Shown one piece after another: positions 46,150-57,338 of a DNA stretch of 64,000 nt (positions within the stretch are counted from its first letter, which is position 1; the number at the start of each line of letters is the position of its first letter). The position numbers were made by a program, and so were the translations under genes. Below the pieces are notes generated by a model. The model had not been told where the DNA came from. It made no database searches and saw only the letters and a program-made list of their open reading frames with translations. Origin of the DNA: Tenodera sinensis (Eukaryota; Arthropoda; Insecta; Mantodea; Mantidae); assembly GCA_030765045.1 (NCBI GenBank), contig CM060961.1:139944038-140008037 (forward strand), in the 5' to 3' direction.

Positions 46150-47470
46150 TATTTTTTTCTAAAATCTGTCTGCAAAACTTGGCGGATCTTATAATCGAGT
46201 ATCTGGCTATCTTTCTGTTTCATAAGAACTGTCGCTGTCTTCCGGTACCCAAATCTTTGGATTTCAATGCTGTTACAACTCCTTCCAGCCAGGTCTTCTT
46301 TGAATGTCCCCTCTTCTTTCTGGTGGTACCCATTCCACAATTAATTTAGGTAGTGGCACTCTTTTAACGTACCCATACCAACAGTCTTTTTTTGTTCAAT
46401 AATATACAAAATATCTAGATCTTCTTTAACTCTCATAGTTTATTTCACAGTTTCATTTTGGACTTTTCTAAACCTGATTTTCTAGCTGATCTCAAAACGT
46501 CCATTTCAGTAGCTGAAATTTTGCTCATTTATTTCTGTGGTAATTACCGAACTTCTGATCCATATACGAGGATACTTTGTACTATATGTCTGTGAATTTG
46601 CAGTTTTCTGTTCTTTGTTATATTTTTACTCCACTAAAACGACTTTAAGGAGTATATAGCTTTCTTGGTTTGAGTAATTCTATTTTTAATTTACGTTGTA
46701 TTATGGCCAAATTTATCAATTTTCGTGTCTAAATAAGCTCATTCCAAACAACTTCTTGACCAGCTTCAAATTTCAAAGGTTCTGCTTCCTCTCCAATGCA
46801 TAGGTAATTTGTTTTATTTATATTTATTTGCAAACACCATTTTCATATTTTTCCTTTAACTTTTTTGCCATGTATTCTATGTCACCATGATGTTCTATGA
46901 TTACCTGATCATCTGTGAAAGTTAAAGAATAAATTAAAATGTTCTGAATTTGTATTCCCATACTCAGACATTTTCTGTTCCAGTTTCTTAATACATGTTT
47001 GAGGTAGACTTTAAATAGTGTTGGGGAGAGACAACATTCCTGTTTCAATTCTTTAGTGACTTTGAGGCCCTCCTTAATTTTAGGTCTTATTTTAACCATT
47101 GAAATATGTTCTTCATATAATGCTTTTATTGATGCTATTGCTTTATTATTAAAACGTGTTTCATCCAAAACATTGAATAACTTTTGCAGTAGGTCGTTAT
47201 CATATGCTCTTATTAAGTCTGCAAATAATAAATGTAATTCTCTATTCTCCTTCCTTTTCTCCATTAACTGTGTTAAGCGAATATATTAGAATACGTGTAG
47301 ATAATTGTCTACACATTTTCTTCCTGCTCTGAATACCGATTGTTCTTTCATTGTAAGTTTTTGTGTTTCGAATCTATTACCTTTTTAATAGTGTCCATAA
47401 ATTCTATTGAACGTTTTTGTCACTGATATTCCTCTGTAATTATCACAACTTTTTTTACTTTCCTTCTTGT
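46150..47470 (-). mobile_element. RTE-like non-LTR retrotransposon remnant
   Basis: The minus strand reads through the middle and end of a LINE pol. NYRGIS and VFRAGRKCVDN (about 47440-47300) come first, then the palm with FTDDQ (46824-47264), then scraps of the C-terminal region near 46600-46200 (LVYGSE, TEMDVLR, a WVR-like RVKR region and a GMGTTRKKRGDIQRRPGWKE stretch). The element is heavily mutated, and no UTR or target duplication was seen. Confidence 0.75.
46824..47330 (-). pseudogene. LINE reverse transcriptase palm domain, mutated
   Basis: Minus-strand frames give SVFRAGRKCVDN, then ENRELHLLFADLIRAYDN (motif with the first catalytic Asp, usually HLAFIDYEKAFD), then KEGLKVTKELKQECCLSPTL (RQGCxLSPxLF) and SLTFTDDQVI, standing for LLFADDQV. 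The catalytic [YF]ADD is changed to FTDD but keeps both Asp residues. QEC replaces QGC in the preceding motif. The layout with LYEEH and KxGVRQGC-like spacing resembles RTE-type enzymes common in insects. The upstream endonuclease was not found. Confidence 0.72.
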
Positions 47471-47714
47471 GTGGTGATGATGATAATAATAGAGTAAATA
47501 CAGCATAATGTTACACTTCTACAATTCGGTCATATCGTGAGTGAGGTAAAGCACTTTGACAATCCATTCCTGCGTTCCGTTGCGGTGCACTTTTGATGCA
47601 CATCACAATATATATTGCACTTTACACCCTGATTACTGCTGTATTTCAATTTCAGATTAATTGATCTGAAAATTTGGACTTTAGATGGTATTCGTAAGTT
47701 TGTTGCTTTGTTAT

Positions 47715-48275
47715 TGTGACACCGACCAGGGCGCAAAACAAAGGACAGTTGGGGCTAGACTGCCTCACACCACTGGCGCTACGTGCATCAAAGACGCTCA
47801 AGATCAGGACTGGTGTGACTGTTGTGATAACGTGACAATTAGAGCGGCAGAACCAAAAGAGGTTTTCCAGATTATTCGAGAAGTGTCCGGCAGCCGGTTT
47901 ATTTGCAGAAGTTCCAGAAAGGTCAGTGTTGCGTCATCTTCGCTATATAAGGAGGCAAAGTAATGAGCACAGTGAGTGAATTACCTACATATAGAAATCA
48001 TTCAGTTTTTAGTTTGAGTGTGTTTGTAGCAGCTGTGTGTGTCGTTGGGTCGCGAAGAAGATAGCGAAGCACTTATGAGTGTTGAGTGATTGTATCGTCA
48101 GAGTTAGTGTTTGAGAGACAGAGCAAGTGAAGAAAGATAGAGCACTGATTCAAGGTATTGAACAGAGAACAGTTGTGAGTTGTAATTTCACGAAAGACTG
48201 TGGAGTGTGTTAACGTCAATAAAAGTTATGTGTATTTGTGCAAACATTTCGGAAGAAAATAAAGTGGAAAAAAGT
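47715..48275 (+). promoter_or_regulatory. LTR-like or promoter-like segment with TATA box and poly(A) signals
   Basis: The segment begins TGTGACACCGACCAGGGCGC and is GC-richer than its flanks. TATATAAGGAGGCAAAG at about 47945 is a strong TATA-box match. AATAAA signals follow at about 48217 and 48257. TATA then AATAAA within about 300 bp is the order inside an LTR. No second copy, primer-binding site or flanking duplication was found, so a solo LTR is a hypothesis. The 92-residue frame at 47685-47963 is not recognised. Confidence 0.4.
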
Positions 48276-49120
48276 AATTGGACTGGATAATTGAATCCAT
48301 GTACACGTCCATATTGTTCAATGAAAGTTGATTCCTCACAAGTTACGCCTAACATCACCAAGACGAGGATCTGCTTGCAGTGCCAGAAATTACATATACC
48401 TACATTGACATTTCATGTATACATCCCTGTTGTCTTGGTGTATTCTGTCCTGTGGTTCCATTTGCTGTCAGACACGGGAGTCATTTGCATGTGCTAGTTC
48501 TGGTCGAGCGAGATAAGCCAGCCTTTATTATACCAGTGTAAGCTAAGCGTTTAACCCTTAAGCGCAAATGCAGAAATTAATATTCATGTAAATGTAACGT
48601 TAATGTACAAGGTTGCCGACATAAAAACTAAATGCTTGTTTACTGTGATAGCATTGCTTTGTTACCTATCCACTCTTCTGTCATAAAAAGAAAGCGACGA
48701 ATGTAAAACAAAAGCTGGAAGAGTTCTATACAGCGGGAAAATGTGATACATTCACAGGACTTTTTCTATAACCACAAACTCACTCGTAGGTATGTGTTAT
48801 AATTATACTATTGACATAAAAATTATTCTTTTAGTAACGTTACGTTATCTACTAAAGTTACATTTTATTAAGAGTGATTTCAAATTAACCAAAAAGACCT
48901 CGGTTACAAAACTACTTACAAATGTTTATTCGTGGTAACAAATTTTGACAATGAAAAGAAAGGAAAAGGGGGATCGTAAGTTTTCGAGCATGTTTGTTAG
49001 ATGATATACTCAGTATTTGGGAAAATATAAACTTAGAATATGAAATATTTGGAAAACGGCTAATAATACTATGGAAGTATTTCACAAGAATTTATATTTT
49101 AATCAGATTTATATTTTTCC
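48276..49120. other. No feature recognised
   Basis: AT-rich DNA with short frames. Confidence 0.4.
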
Positions 49121-49124
49121 TGCT

Positions 49125-49850
49125 CTAAGCATTTTCAAATAGGAACCCCTGTCCGAAAATGCACGGTTTGGACACTGGAAAGCTTGTAAGTTTGGAAAAC
49201 GAACCGCTGTGACAATTTGTTAAGATTCGTTTTGGTATCTTATACGGAAGGTATGCAACCCTTTAGCCATATGTGTACTGGGATGAACGACCTGAGCCTA
49301 ATAACACTCCTGCGCATGGCTAAATTCCTCCAGTTCTTGGTGCACATCCTACTGCGTTACTTGTGCAGTTTCCAGTACAGTAACATTTTAAAGCAGTGCG
49401 ACATAAACCAGTACACAGCTGCGGAAATGGTTTAGATTAACTCTAGCACACTTTGATGTAAATGTGCGGAGTCACCTCAACATTGTATATCCAAATCGAT
49501 CGATTGGTAGAGGTGGACCAGTTCCAGCACGGTCGCCAGATCTGACACCCCTCGACAATTTTCTGTGAAGAAAACCGCATATATTGGGTCATGTGCATGA
49601 GGCTCACCACCGCCGATATAGGGTCTGCAGTGAATTAAGAGGTACACAGTTCGAAGCCCGTTTGTAATATAGACTGCTCGATGTTAGATTTATTGATGAA
49701 ATGTGAACGCACACCCATCTCACACTTCGACGCTCTCCAGTGTCCAAACCGTACATTTCCGGTCAGGGCTTCCTATTTGAACCGATCAGTTTGCCGTCCC
49801 GCACAGCATACTAAGCGTTGTTGCTGTTTTTTTTTTTTTTTGACACACTG
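49125..49850 (+). mobile_element. mariner/Tc1-related DNA transposon, deleted, with long inverted repeats
   Basis: AAATAGGAACCCCTGTCCGA (from about 49138) through TTTGGACACTGGAAAGC is mirrored on the other side by a segment ending near 49783, with high identity over about 45 bases. The right end continues through a T run to GACACACTG at 49850 followed by TA. The corresponding outermost left end is decayed. A transposase fragment lies inside at about 49440-49640. Confidence 0.8.
49440..49665 (+). pseudogene. mariner/IS630-type transposase fragment
   Basis: The frame gives LAHFDVNVRSHLNIVYPNRS and IGRGGPVPARSPDLTPLDNF, then a TGA, then HEAHHRRYRVCSELRGTQFE. This matches insect DDE_3-type transposases, where VRxxLxxxFPxRWIGRGGPxxWPPRSPDLxPLDFFLWG precedes a helical tail. 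The Asp in SPDLTPLD is the second catalytic residue. The W-P-P before RSPDL is shortened, and the first Asp region upstream is missing. It is a dead internal fragment of the element that encloses it. Confidence 0.78.
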
Positions 49851-49924
49851 TATATATAACATATGGTGATGAAAGAGAACAGACTTTAAGTCATTTGTGC
49901 ATACCGATCTGCTTATAAAAGTTT

Positions 49925-50310
49925 TGACTATCATTTAAATCTGCTTCATTTCCGCAATCCCCTTGTATCTGTAAGGAAATATATAATCAAACCATTACTG
50001 TATGTATTTATCTCGATTAATATGAACTAGGTAGAAGAATAGTTTGTTGGATAAAGGGTAGAGAAAATAATGTGAATGTAACAAATATATTTTTTACAAA
50101 GTGCTGACGATTTTTGGCAGTATGATCATATCATGGAAATAGTATGGAATTTATAGGCCAACATGCAGCAAGCTGGTTTTTAAACATATATCGATTGGGT
50201 TCCCTGTGTACTCCTGTACAAATGCTTTTCTCGATTAGCTTGAAGGAGATAGAAAAATAAGCTTTTGTAAGAATATTTTGTAGAAACTGTTTAAAAATGA
50301 ACGATAGTAC
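49925..50310 (-). repeat. Two partial inverted copies of the ~0.9-kb repeat, 5' part
   Basis: CTCGATTAATATGAACTAGG (about 50011) and CTCGATTAGCTTGAAGGAGA (about 50230) are both reverse complements of the family's GTTAATTGAGATAAA segment. CCCCTTGTATCTGTAAGG (about 49960) matches the CCTTGTAGGTGCAAGGGG region. Confidence 0.55.
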
Positions 50311-50364
50311 TTATATACGGTCATGAATGAAGCACGTAAGGTTTTGTTGATATATAACCAATCT

Positions 50365-50840
50365 GATGTGTGCACTCACATGACCTTCTCTACTCATTCC
50401 TGTACAAACTATTTTTAAAAACGCTTTTTCATCTCTCTAGTTCATGTTAATTAAGATAAAGCTTTGTAGAGAAGGTACATGTTTATTTATAGGGACAATG
50501 GGAATAGGATAATGCAGTAGGCTTAAGCGAGTCAAACGTTCTAAAAACAGGCCGCTATGTGATCGCTTTGGCACTAATCCTTTTTGCATGCCCAGGACAT
50601 AAAAACGAATAATGACTTGCTATTTAAGAAAGGTATTTAAATTCAAAGCAATAACAAGTTTGGCATTTAACCGACTTTTGTTTTTGAGTTATGTTTACAC
50701 ACGGACACACGGACACACACATACAAGAGAAATTATTTTTCTTGGGTTCAGGGGACCTCAAAACGTGTACCTCGAGCGCAATCTATCACATATTTGATTG
50801 TTGAAGTGCAATACTTTATCTGTTATGTACAGCCACGGAC
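50365..50840 (+). repeat. Dispersed ~0.9-kb repeat, internally deleted
   Basis: AATCTGATGTGTGCACTCAC and GACCTTCTCTACTC begin it. TTTAACCGACTTTTGTTTTT, a short CA-rich block (50698-50722) and GGGTTCAGGGGACCTCAAAA follow. The middle block is missing. Confidence 0.8.
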
Positions 50841-51840
50841 AAAATGACTGAGCGAATTAGGAGAGCTAAATAGTCATCGTCTTGCATCACCACTTGCTTT
50901 TGCATTTTTCCTGATAAAGAAAGTGTGGCAAACTGCCGACAGACGATAACCTATGGAACAAACTATCACTAAATTCAGGCTGCGTGTTGGAAAATCGACT
51001 AGTGTAAACCGCGCTACTACACAAGTGGGACTTCGAAATATTCCGCTTCCCTAATGTGCTCATTCATGCTTTTGCTTGGCTGTGTATGATAAAAACGGTT
51101 TAGCCTTGAGAAGAAATATCAGGGATAGGTATAGAAGTTTTCATCATTTGTTGTCAGAGCCAAGATTGTTCTTTATCATCAGCAACTTCTCTTTTCTTGG
51201 CTAGAACACAATAATTGGATACTTTTGGACTAAGATTTCTTTAATGTGTCACTGTAGACACATTGCAGACGGATGCGCACAGTAACAGCAAGAATGAAAC
51301 ATAAATTGGAAAGTTTGTTGGTGGCTGCCTGTTCGGTTGTTTGGAGGAGATAGAGTTCTCCTCCAAAAAGATGAAGTGAATTTTGCTGCAGTAGGAACGT
51401 ATGTTTCGATTACATGAATCGTTAGGGTTTAAATTTCCTTAGAAGCCGCTTGAGGAATAGAGCTATTTCATCAAGTTAAATGTCTTCAGAGGGCCAAAAT
51501 AGTATTTTATGTTTTCATATCCTGAAAAGGTTTGAATGCATTTACTGGAAATAGATTTCAACATCTCTATCCCAAGTCAGGTGGTGCACAGTGGCACAGT
51601 TCGCATAAAAGGGCAGTAATTTTACCTTCAAAATACCATCACCTACTTTATCGCAATATAGTTATACTCATTCGTAAGCGCCGTGTTCTATTTCCGACAG
51701 AGGATTTGTTTTTTCTTTTTTTTTTAATAGCATTATTTCCTAACTCTTATAAAGTCAGTATGTATGTGAGAGTGAATGTTTTATGTTATGCTCATAGCAG
51801 TTAAACAGTTTTATAGAAATGAATATATGCTTTAGCGAAC
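50841..51840. other. No feature recognised
   Basis: No gene-like frame before the LINE RNase H domain. The LINE's missing upstream part is not here. Confidence 0.45.
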
Positions 51841-51844
51841 CATA

Positions 51845-52778
51845 TACATTCGGTTTTTCCTAATAGCACTTCCATTTTTACTGCAGAACTGTATGCAATT
51901 TACCGAGCTGTTTTATATGTGCGCCGTCGTAAATTAGGTGACTGGCTGATTTTGAGTGATTACCTTAGTGCACTTCAGAGCCTTCGTGAACTGTACAACC
52001 CCCATCCTATTGTACAACGTATCCAGGATACCCTCCATATTTTACACGCTTCTGGCGTTAGCGTGGTGTGTGCATGGATTCCTGGTCACGTAGGTTTACC
52101 GGGGAATGAAATGGCAGATTTAGCAGCAAAGACTGTAAATACAGAACACAGTATTACCATCTGTCGCGTTACTTCGGAAGACTTTAGGCTTGAAGTGCGG
52201 AGAGCGGTGCTGTCGTCCTGGCACGAAGAGTGGTCAGCTCTTCGCGGTAATAAGCTGAGAGAAGTAAAAGCACTTCCGATAAACTGGGTAACCTCTTCTC
52301 GCATATCTCGCTGCGAAAAGGTTAGTTTGGCTCGGTTGCGAATAGGTCACTACAATTTTCACATGGTTACCTATTTAAAAGGGATCCTGCCCCTTTTTGT
52401 CCACTATGCGACAACCTTTTGTCAGTCCGTCACGTGCTGTTAGTGTTCCTCTCCAGTACACCTTCCAGACTCTCTGCAGCTGCCTGCCAGACTTGCAGGG
52501 GTCTTGGCGGACGACAGAATAGCGGTAGAAGGAGTTTTTAGGTTTTTAGCAGAATGCAACATGTGTTTGAGGATTTGAAGCTTTATATGTCTCATTTTTG
52601 TGCTCTTTTGACATATTTATAGCTTTGTTTCAATTTTTACTTTTGCCACTGGTTTGCATATTTATATATTTTCTTTAGTAGTAATTTTATTTTTTATTGA
52701 AATTTATATCCGGCTATTGCCATGAACTGTTTTTAAGGGTGCTGATGACTACGAAGTTGAGCGCCCTTAAGCCTACAA
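51845..52778 (+). mobile_element. Non-LTR retrotransposon 3' end with RNase H domain (I-like)
   Basis: The unit contains an RNase H domain and a C-terminal cysteine/histidine region, then a T-rich 3' UTR. The final GGGTGCTGATGACTACGAAG and TTGAGCGCCC are of a type I associate with I-group LINE 3' ends. The reverse transcriptase and everything upstream are absent, as in a 5'-truncated insertion. Confidence 0.75.
51850..52560 (+). pseudogene. LINE RNase H domain and zinc-knuckle-like C-terminus
   Basis: From about 51865 the frame reads SIFTAELYAIYRAVLYVRRR (the RNase H Glu is in TAELYAI), then GDWLILSDYLSALQSL (catalytic Asp in SD), then VVCAWIPGHVGLPGNEMADL, the conserved WxPGHxGxxGNExAD block that carries His and the last Asp. 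The four acidic residues appear intact. The frame continues to 52443. A shift near 52395 moves the C-terminal knuckle (FCPLCDNLLSVRHVLL) into another frame, with further changes before the final stop near 52578. RNase H removes the RNA strand after reverse transcription. Typical of I, R1-like and LOA groups. Confidence 0.8.
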
Positions 52779-54190
52779 CATACATACTGGCATACTCTTT
52801 GCTGCAAGTGTAACAGATGATATGATTGGATAAGCTGCAACATCTCTCAGCATTGGAGCACAGCACTTTTTGGACAGCGTGGCCATGAAGCACACTACAG
52901 ATGCACTCCGTGTATCAACATCAACTACGTTTCATATGCAAAAACTCGGCTAGTCCAAAATCTCCGCTGCCATCAAGTTACTCTCCCAAACTCCTGACGG
53001 CAATTCAGTCACTAATTATTATAACAGAGACCAGAATAGCCAAGCTCCCTTTAAGTACTTATGAACTCCTATGCCAGAAGCCTACAAATTCATATTGTAT
53101 CTCCAGTGCTGCCTGACGGAATAACGCTTCATCCGACAGCTACTATACTCATAGAGATACTTAAAAAAACGATTGTCCATTGCTTAAATTTACTGTACAA
53201 TACAGACCATTGTTAGCACCAACCAAGGACTGCGCACTCTCTTTAATTGGCACAGAAGTGTCTGCCATACAATTTCGCCCTCGGTATAAAACACAGGGGC
53301 ATACACCATGGATCCTCGCGCATAATCTGTGGATTTTAAGCTTGTTTTTTATAGAATGTTTTAAATGCTAAGAGTTGTGTGAAGTTTGGGCTTAAAATTT
53401 AAGGCCAATAGCAGCCTGCGCTTCGTCATTAAAAAGTGCTGCTCGCAATGTTAATAGAATTATATACCTCAATTTTAGTAACTGTCGATATGAGCATAGA
53501 TAACGTCCTGCAACCTCTAAATATCATACAATATCAGCATATAGTTCAATCAAATATCATAAATATAAATTGCCAATACCCTCCTTTCGTTATTCTAATC
53601 CATTTCCAAACAGAAAGAGACATTTGTTTGTCTCTTAACTGCTTTATTGAATCAGCACCATTCATGTAATCTTTGCACCTGAACGTTCTGCTTCTTTCTT
53701 CAGATACAATCTTTTGCTCGGGAGTGTGGTTTACTCTCACGGGTAACTTCAAGAGATAATTCCACCATTCAGCGGCATTGCTTGGTGGCAGTTCCATAGG
53801 TCTGTCGAAAACTGATCCACAAAGTAGTCGAAAAATATAGTCAATTTTCACTTTTCTCTGCCTGATTGTCGCTAAGAATCAAGATTGTTGCAAGGTATCG
53901 TACATCGTCATTATGTCGGTAGGTTAATGGTTTGATTCAGGCACCTACTCCAGGCTTGGACAAGACGAGACTCGGCATCCTGTTTATTGATCTGTAAAAT
54001 CAAAGCGGACGAATGCATTTTAATAAGAATTTGAATTTCGCACGAAATGAAACTGGGAAGAAACGATAACGAGTCCCCATATATTACGTAAAAGATCATT
54101 ATGGATACAACCTTCCGCTGTGTCTAATGACAAGGAATGGCCAACAGGTGCGAGTAAAGCCATGAATTAATGTGCTTCCTATGAAAACAT
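52779..54190. other. No feature recognised
   Basis: The minus-strand frame at 53546-53851 (101 residues) has no motif I can identify. No repeat was assigned. Confidence 0.4.
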
Positions 54191-54192
54191 CA

Positions 54193-54221
54193 AATATATA
54201 TATATATATATATATATATAA
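54193..54221. repeat. (AT)n microsatellite
   Basis: A perfect AT run of about 28 bases. Confidence 0.95.
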
Positions 54222-55688
54222 CCCTCCTAGACAAAGTGTACCCGAGTAAGACTGATTGGTTTAACATTCTTGGTTATATTATATACAGAACCGTCAAAAC
54301 AGACACATAGGACGCGCTGTAATTGCAATCAAACAGAAAATAGTGGCCACATTCCTCTTTTGGCCCGTATACAAACAACAGTGGTATGCGTTATACTAAA
54401 CCAGATTCTGAGCAAAGGTCATGGTTACTCATAACCCGCATGATGACATACAATCACTTATATTCATACTCTAGTAACCTTAGCAACCCAGTTTAAACAG
54501 CAGGCGCTCTTGTACCACACGCCTCCTTTGGAACTGTAATACATGTAAAATGCCAGTGTGAAATTTCTCAAATGAGAGATCTCTAACTATGTAGTTTATG
54601 ATAGCGGCAAAACGACGTGCATTTCAGGGCAATCGACAATCCAAAATACCTGATAAGGACAATATGAAACATGATGCAACACATACACTTTCATGTCACC
54701 GATAGCTTGTTCTCAGACCGCTTGTCACTATCAATCACCGAACAGGACTCACTAAACTTCCTCGCTACAATCATAACAAAACTAATTGAACATTATTTCA
54801 ACAACCAATACTAATCCAAGTAACAGAGAAACCGAGACAACAAGACGTCACCCATATTGAACAAATGACCAAGTTAGTGATCTCACAATCCCTATTCGTT
54901 AAGGTACTTCAGAATGCCCTTATCCTTACAGTGTAAAATTACTAATGTTCAATGTAGCTTCTCTGTTAAACTATTAGGAATACATTGTTGAAATTTTTGC
55001 AGTAGTAAGAGTATGCGTTTGGCTAAATTTAACAAAGGGTTTGGAGATATTGTATTTTTCTTATTAAACATGAACTTGTTTATTAATATGCATTTTTCTT
55101 CATTTTTAATGTTTCTGGTACTGTCCAGGAAATAGTTTATGCTTTTTAAAACCTTTATGTTAAGGTATGAAAAATATTTTAATAAATATGTTCTAAATGT
55201 TTCACAGCCATATCTCTTCTGAAAGTTGAGAAAAGCCACACTATGCATTAAAAATTGCAACTTAGAGAAGAAGCCGTTCGAAGTTCTTAGTGCATTCCTG
55301 ATCCATCCTTCATTTCATCCTGCAGTTTCCCAATGCATCTTCTTCCGCTGCCCTGCTCTCTGTTCCATTGCTCTTAAAGCTTTATTAGAGGCCCTAATCC
55401 TTCCTTTATCTAATTTGGAGATTGATTTTATTTATTCGTTTTTTATACTGCCATCCGTTCACTTGTCCCAATATAGTTCCCTTTGCAGCTGGTTTCATGT
55501 TATTGTTTATTTTTATTTTTGCGTAACATTTTGGAAGCAAAGCACCTACCACTTTTCCATTATCAAAACCGGTTACTGTTACAACACCATTCAGACAGAT
55601 GATCATGTTTTTGCCTGTTCCATCTATAGCAACTGATTTATCGGATACCTCGTAGCTGCGGTCAGATTTATGTTGGCACTACCAAACG
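54222..55688. other. No feature recognised
   Basis: AT-rich. Minus-strand frames at 54949-55260 and 55406-55606 look weakly coding-like (the latter contains GVVTVTGFDNGKVVGALLPK) but match nothing that I know. Confidence 0.35.
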
Positions 55689-55689
55689 C

Positions 55690-56574
55690 AGTATAAAAAC
55701 CCGCTTAAAGGAACTCCCTGCCGACGTTCTTGCCAGTACGGTCACACCGCCGACGCCTGCACCGACGCCCCACGCTGCCACTACTGTACCATCTCCACAC
55801 TCTGCACCAGCCACGACCTGACACGTCGCCCCGTGTATTGTGCCACGTGCAATTGCACCGACCACTTCACGGGCCAGGCGGCGTGCCCCAGGAATCCACG
55901 GCGTCAGCCGCCTGCAGCTCACAAGCCGCCCTCACAACAACCAGTCTCCGACTCCCAGATCATCACCGTCACACACCAACTGAACATCAACACCAACCGT
56001 CAAATCGCCGACCAACAAGACGCCGTAGACAACCAACTTTACACCGCCGTACTCCACAACACCGCCGCACTGCAGAAACTACAGGAAATACTCCAGACTC
56101 TCACCGACCGGGTAGCAGCATGGGAGGCAGCCCTGACTCGTGCTCCCGAGGACGTCCAGGACACCTGCAAACTACGTTACCAGCCACAGTTCACCAGGAG
56201 AACAATAGCCTCTTCACTTCACTTCACTTCAACAAGCAGCTGGAGAAAGCGGTCACCTACATAATGATTCACGCATACAGAAGGTCCATAAGACGTTAGA
56301 AGAGATACTACAAGGACACACAACAGCACTGGAGACTAGACTCAACCGGATTCAGGACATTCTGACACTCCCCAGACTTCCCCTTCCTCCCGCAGTTCCA
56401 CGCATGTTCTCCCTAAATCGCAGGTCAGTGACAGGGCATCTGCCAGATACCTGACCTGCCCAAGCCAATCATTCATCTTAATATGTACACACAATCATCC
56501 GATTTGCTTCGGCGGTACCGGACATCACACCACCCGTGTTCAAATAAATTGTGTCACCTCAGAAGAACTTTAGT
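55690..56574 (+). mobile_element. Gag-only non-LTR retrotransposon, copy B
   Basis: A GC-rich coding unit with the same domain order and 3' end as copy A (8330-9359). The 3' UTR contains TTTGCTTCGGCGGTACCGGA at 56504, CAAATAAATTGTGTCACC and a final AACTTTAGT at 56566-56574. Copy A has all of these at corresponding places. It is 5'-truncated inside ORF1, starting just before the first zinc knuckle, and carries no reverse transcriptase. Confidence 0.7.
55719..56400 (+). pseudogene. Non-LTR ORF1 protein: zinc knuckles and helical tail
   Basis: The frame 55719-56264 encodes CRRSCQYGHTADAC (C-x3-C-x3-H-x4-C), CHYCTISTLCTSH (C-x2-C-x5-C-x2-H) and CATCNCTDHFTGQAAC (C-x2-C-x4-H-x6-C), each aligning with copy A. 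A Pro/Gln-rich linker and a helical segment (DAVDNQLYTAVLHNTAALQK, LQEILQTL) follow. A shift near 56215 moves the end into another frame, where TLEEILQGHTTALETRLNRI and DILTLPRLPLPP align with copy A's ALETRVNQIYDFITLSRFP. The second knuckle is three residues shorter than in copy A, so the copies are not recent duplicates. The product would bind RNA. This copy is broken. Confidence 0.75.
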
Positions 56575-56619
56575 ATATAATAATAAGTTTTTTTCGGGGA
56601 AGGCCGCGTCTTGGCTGTG

Positions 56620-56680
56620 TTGTTGCCAACGTTTCACTCTACTATGTAGAGCTTCTTCAGGGCTAATGATTTCTTTAGCA
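56620..56680 (-). repeat. Dispersed CTGAAGA...GAAAC stem motif, locus C
   Basis: On the minus strand CTGAAGA (56660-56654) is followed by a stem (CTCTAC, ATA loop, GTAGAG) and GAAAC (56635-56631), then GTTGGCAACAAC, which can itself fold. The stem is perfect over 6 bp. Confidence 0.7.
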
Positions 56681-56794
56681 GCACCGCAGGAACTGTGCTG
56701 ACTCTTCAACTTCTCGTTTATTTATATCTTGGCCTCAGAGGCCAAGCGTCGTCGTAGCCCATCGTCGTAGCCCTCTAGACCTAGGCCCTAGACC

Positions 56795-56952
56795 ACACAC
56801 ACAATACGGCAAAGGCCCGCGCCTCGGGAGCCACACAGGAGTTGCAACCTATCCGCGCAGGAAAACAGCGGAAAACTGCAAATAGTGTAAAAAGTGAAGT
56901 GTAAATAGTTCAGTGCGCGAACAGGGACGCATATTTTTGGTGTGGCCAGCGA

Positions 56953-57016
<64 letters not shown>

Positions 57017-57305
57017 CGCGTGTGGTGTGACATACTATTCTGGTGTGCCCAGGAGTGAATGCGTGTGTATATAAATATGTTTGTACATATAAAACGTTCA
57101 AAGACAGAAACAATAGAAAAACCTACTAGCAAAAACTGTTCTCGGTGACCTAAGGTTGATTATATGGGTTTGTAACAAAACAAGAGAATAGTATATACTG
57201 TAAATTTGTTTTACTATAAGTTCATACCAATTGTAGTCAATAAGGTGGGCCAATGGACCGGCACCAGGCCAAAACTTATTAATAAAGAAAACTGAGAAAC
57301 AGAAA
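56795..57305 (+). mobile_element. Jockey-like LINE, copy 3 (3' UTR only)
   Basis: CAGGAAAACAGCGGAAA, AGGGACGCATATTTTTGGTG, a (GT)n array at 56955-57014, TTCTCGGTGACC, GGACCGGCACCAGGCC and AATAAAGAAAACTGAGAAAC correspond in order to the 3' UTRs of copies 1 and 2. It is truncated shortly upstream of the array, so no protein is encoded. Confidence 0.88.
56955..57014. repeat. (GT)n microsatellite in LINE 3' UTR
   Basis: A perfect GT run at the place where copies 1 and 2 also carry dinucleotide arrays. Confidence 0.97.
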
Positions 57306-57338
57306 ACTCAACATTTAGTTAACCAGCCAGGATTCACT

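Noticed and set aside
53546..53851. 101-residue minus-strand frame
   Set aside because: No motif and no similarity that I can name.
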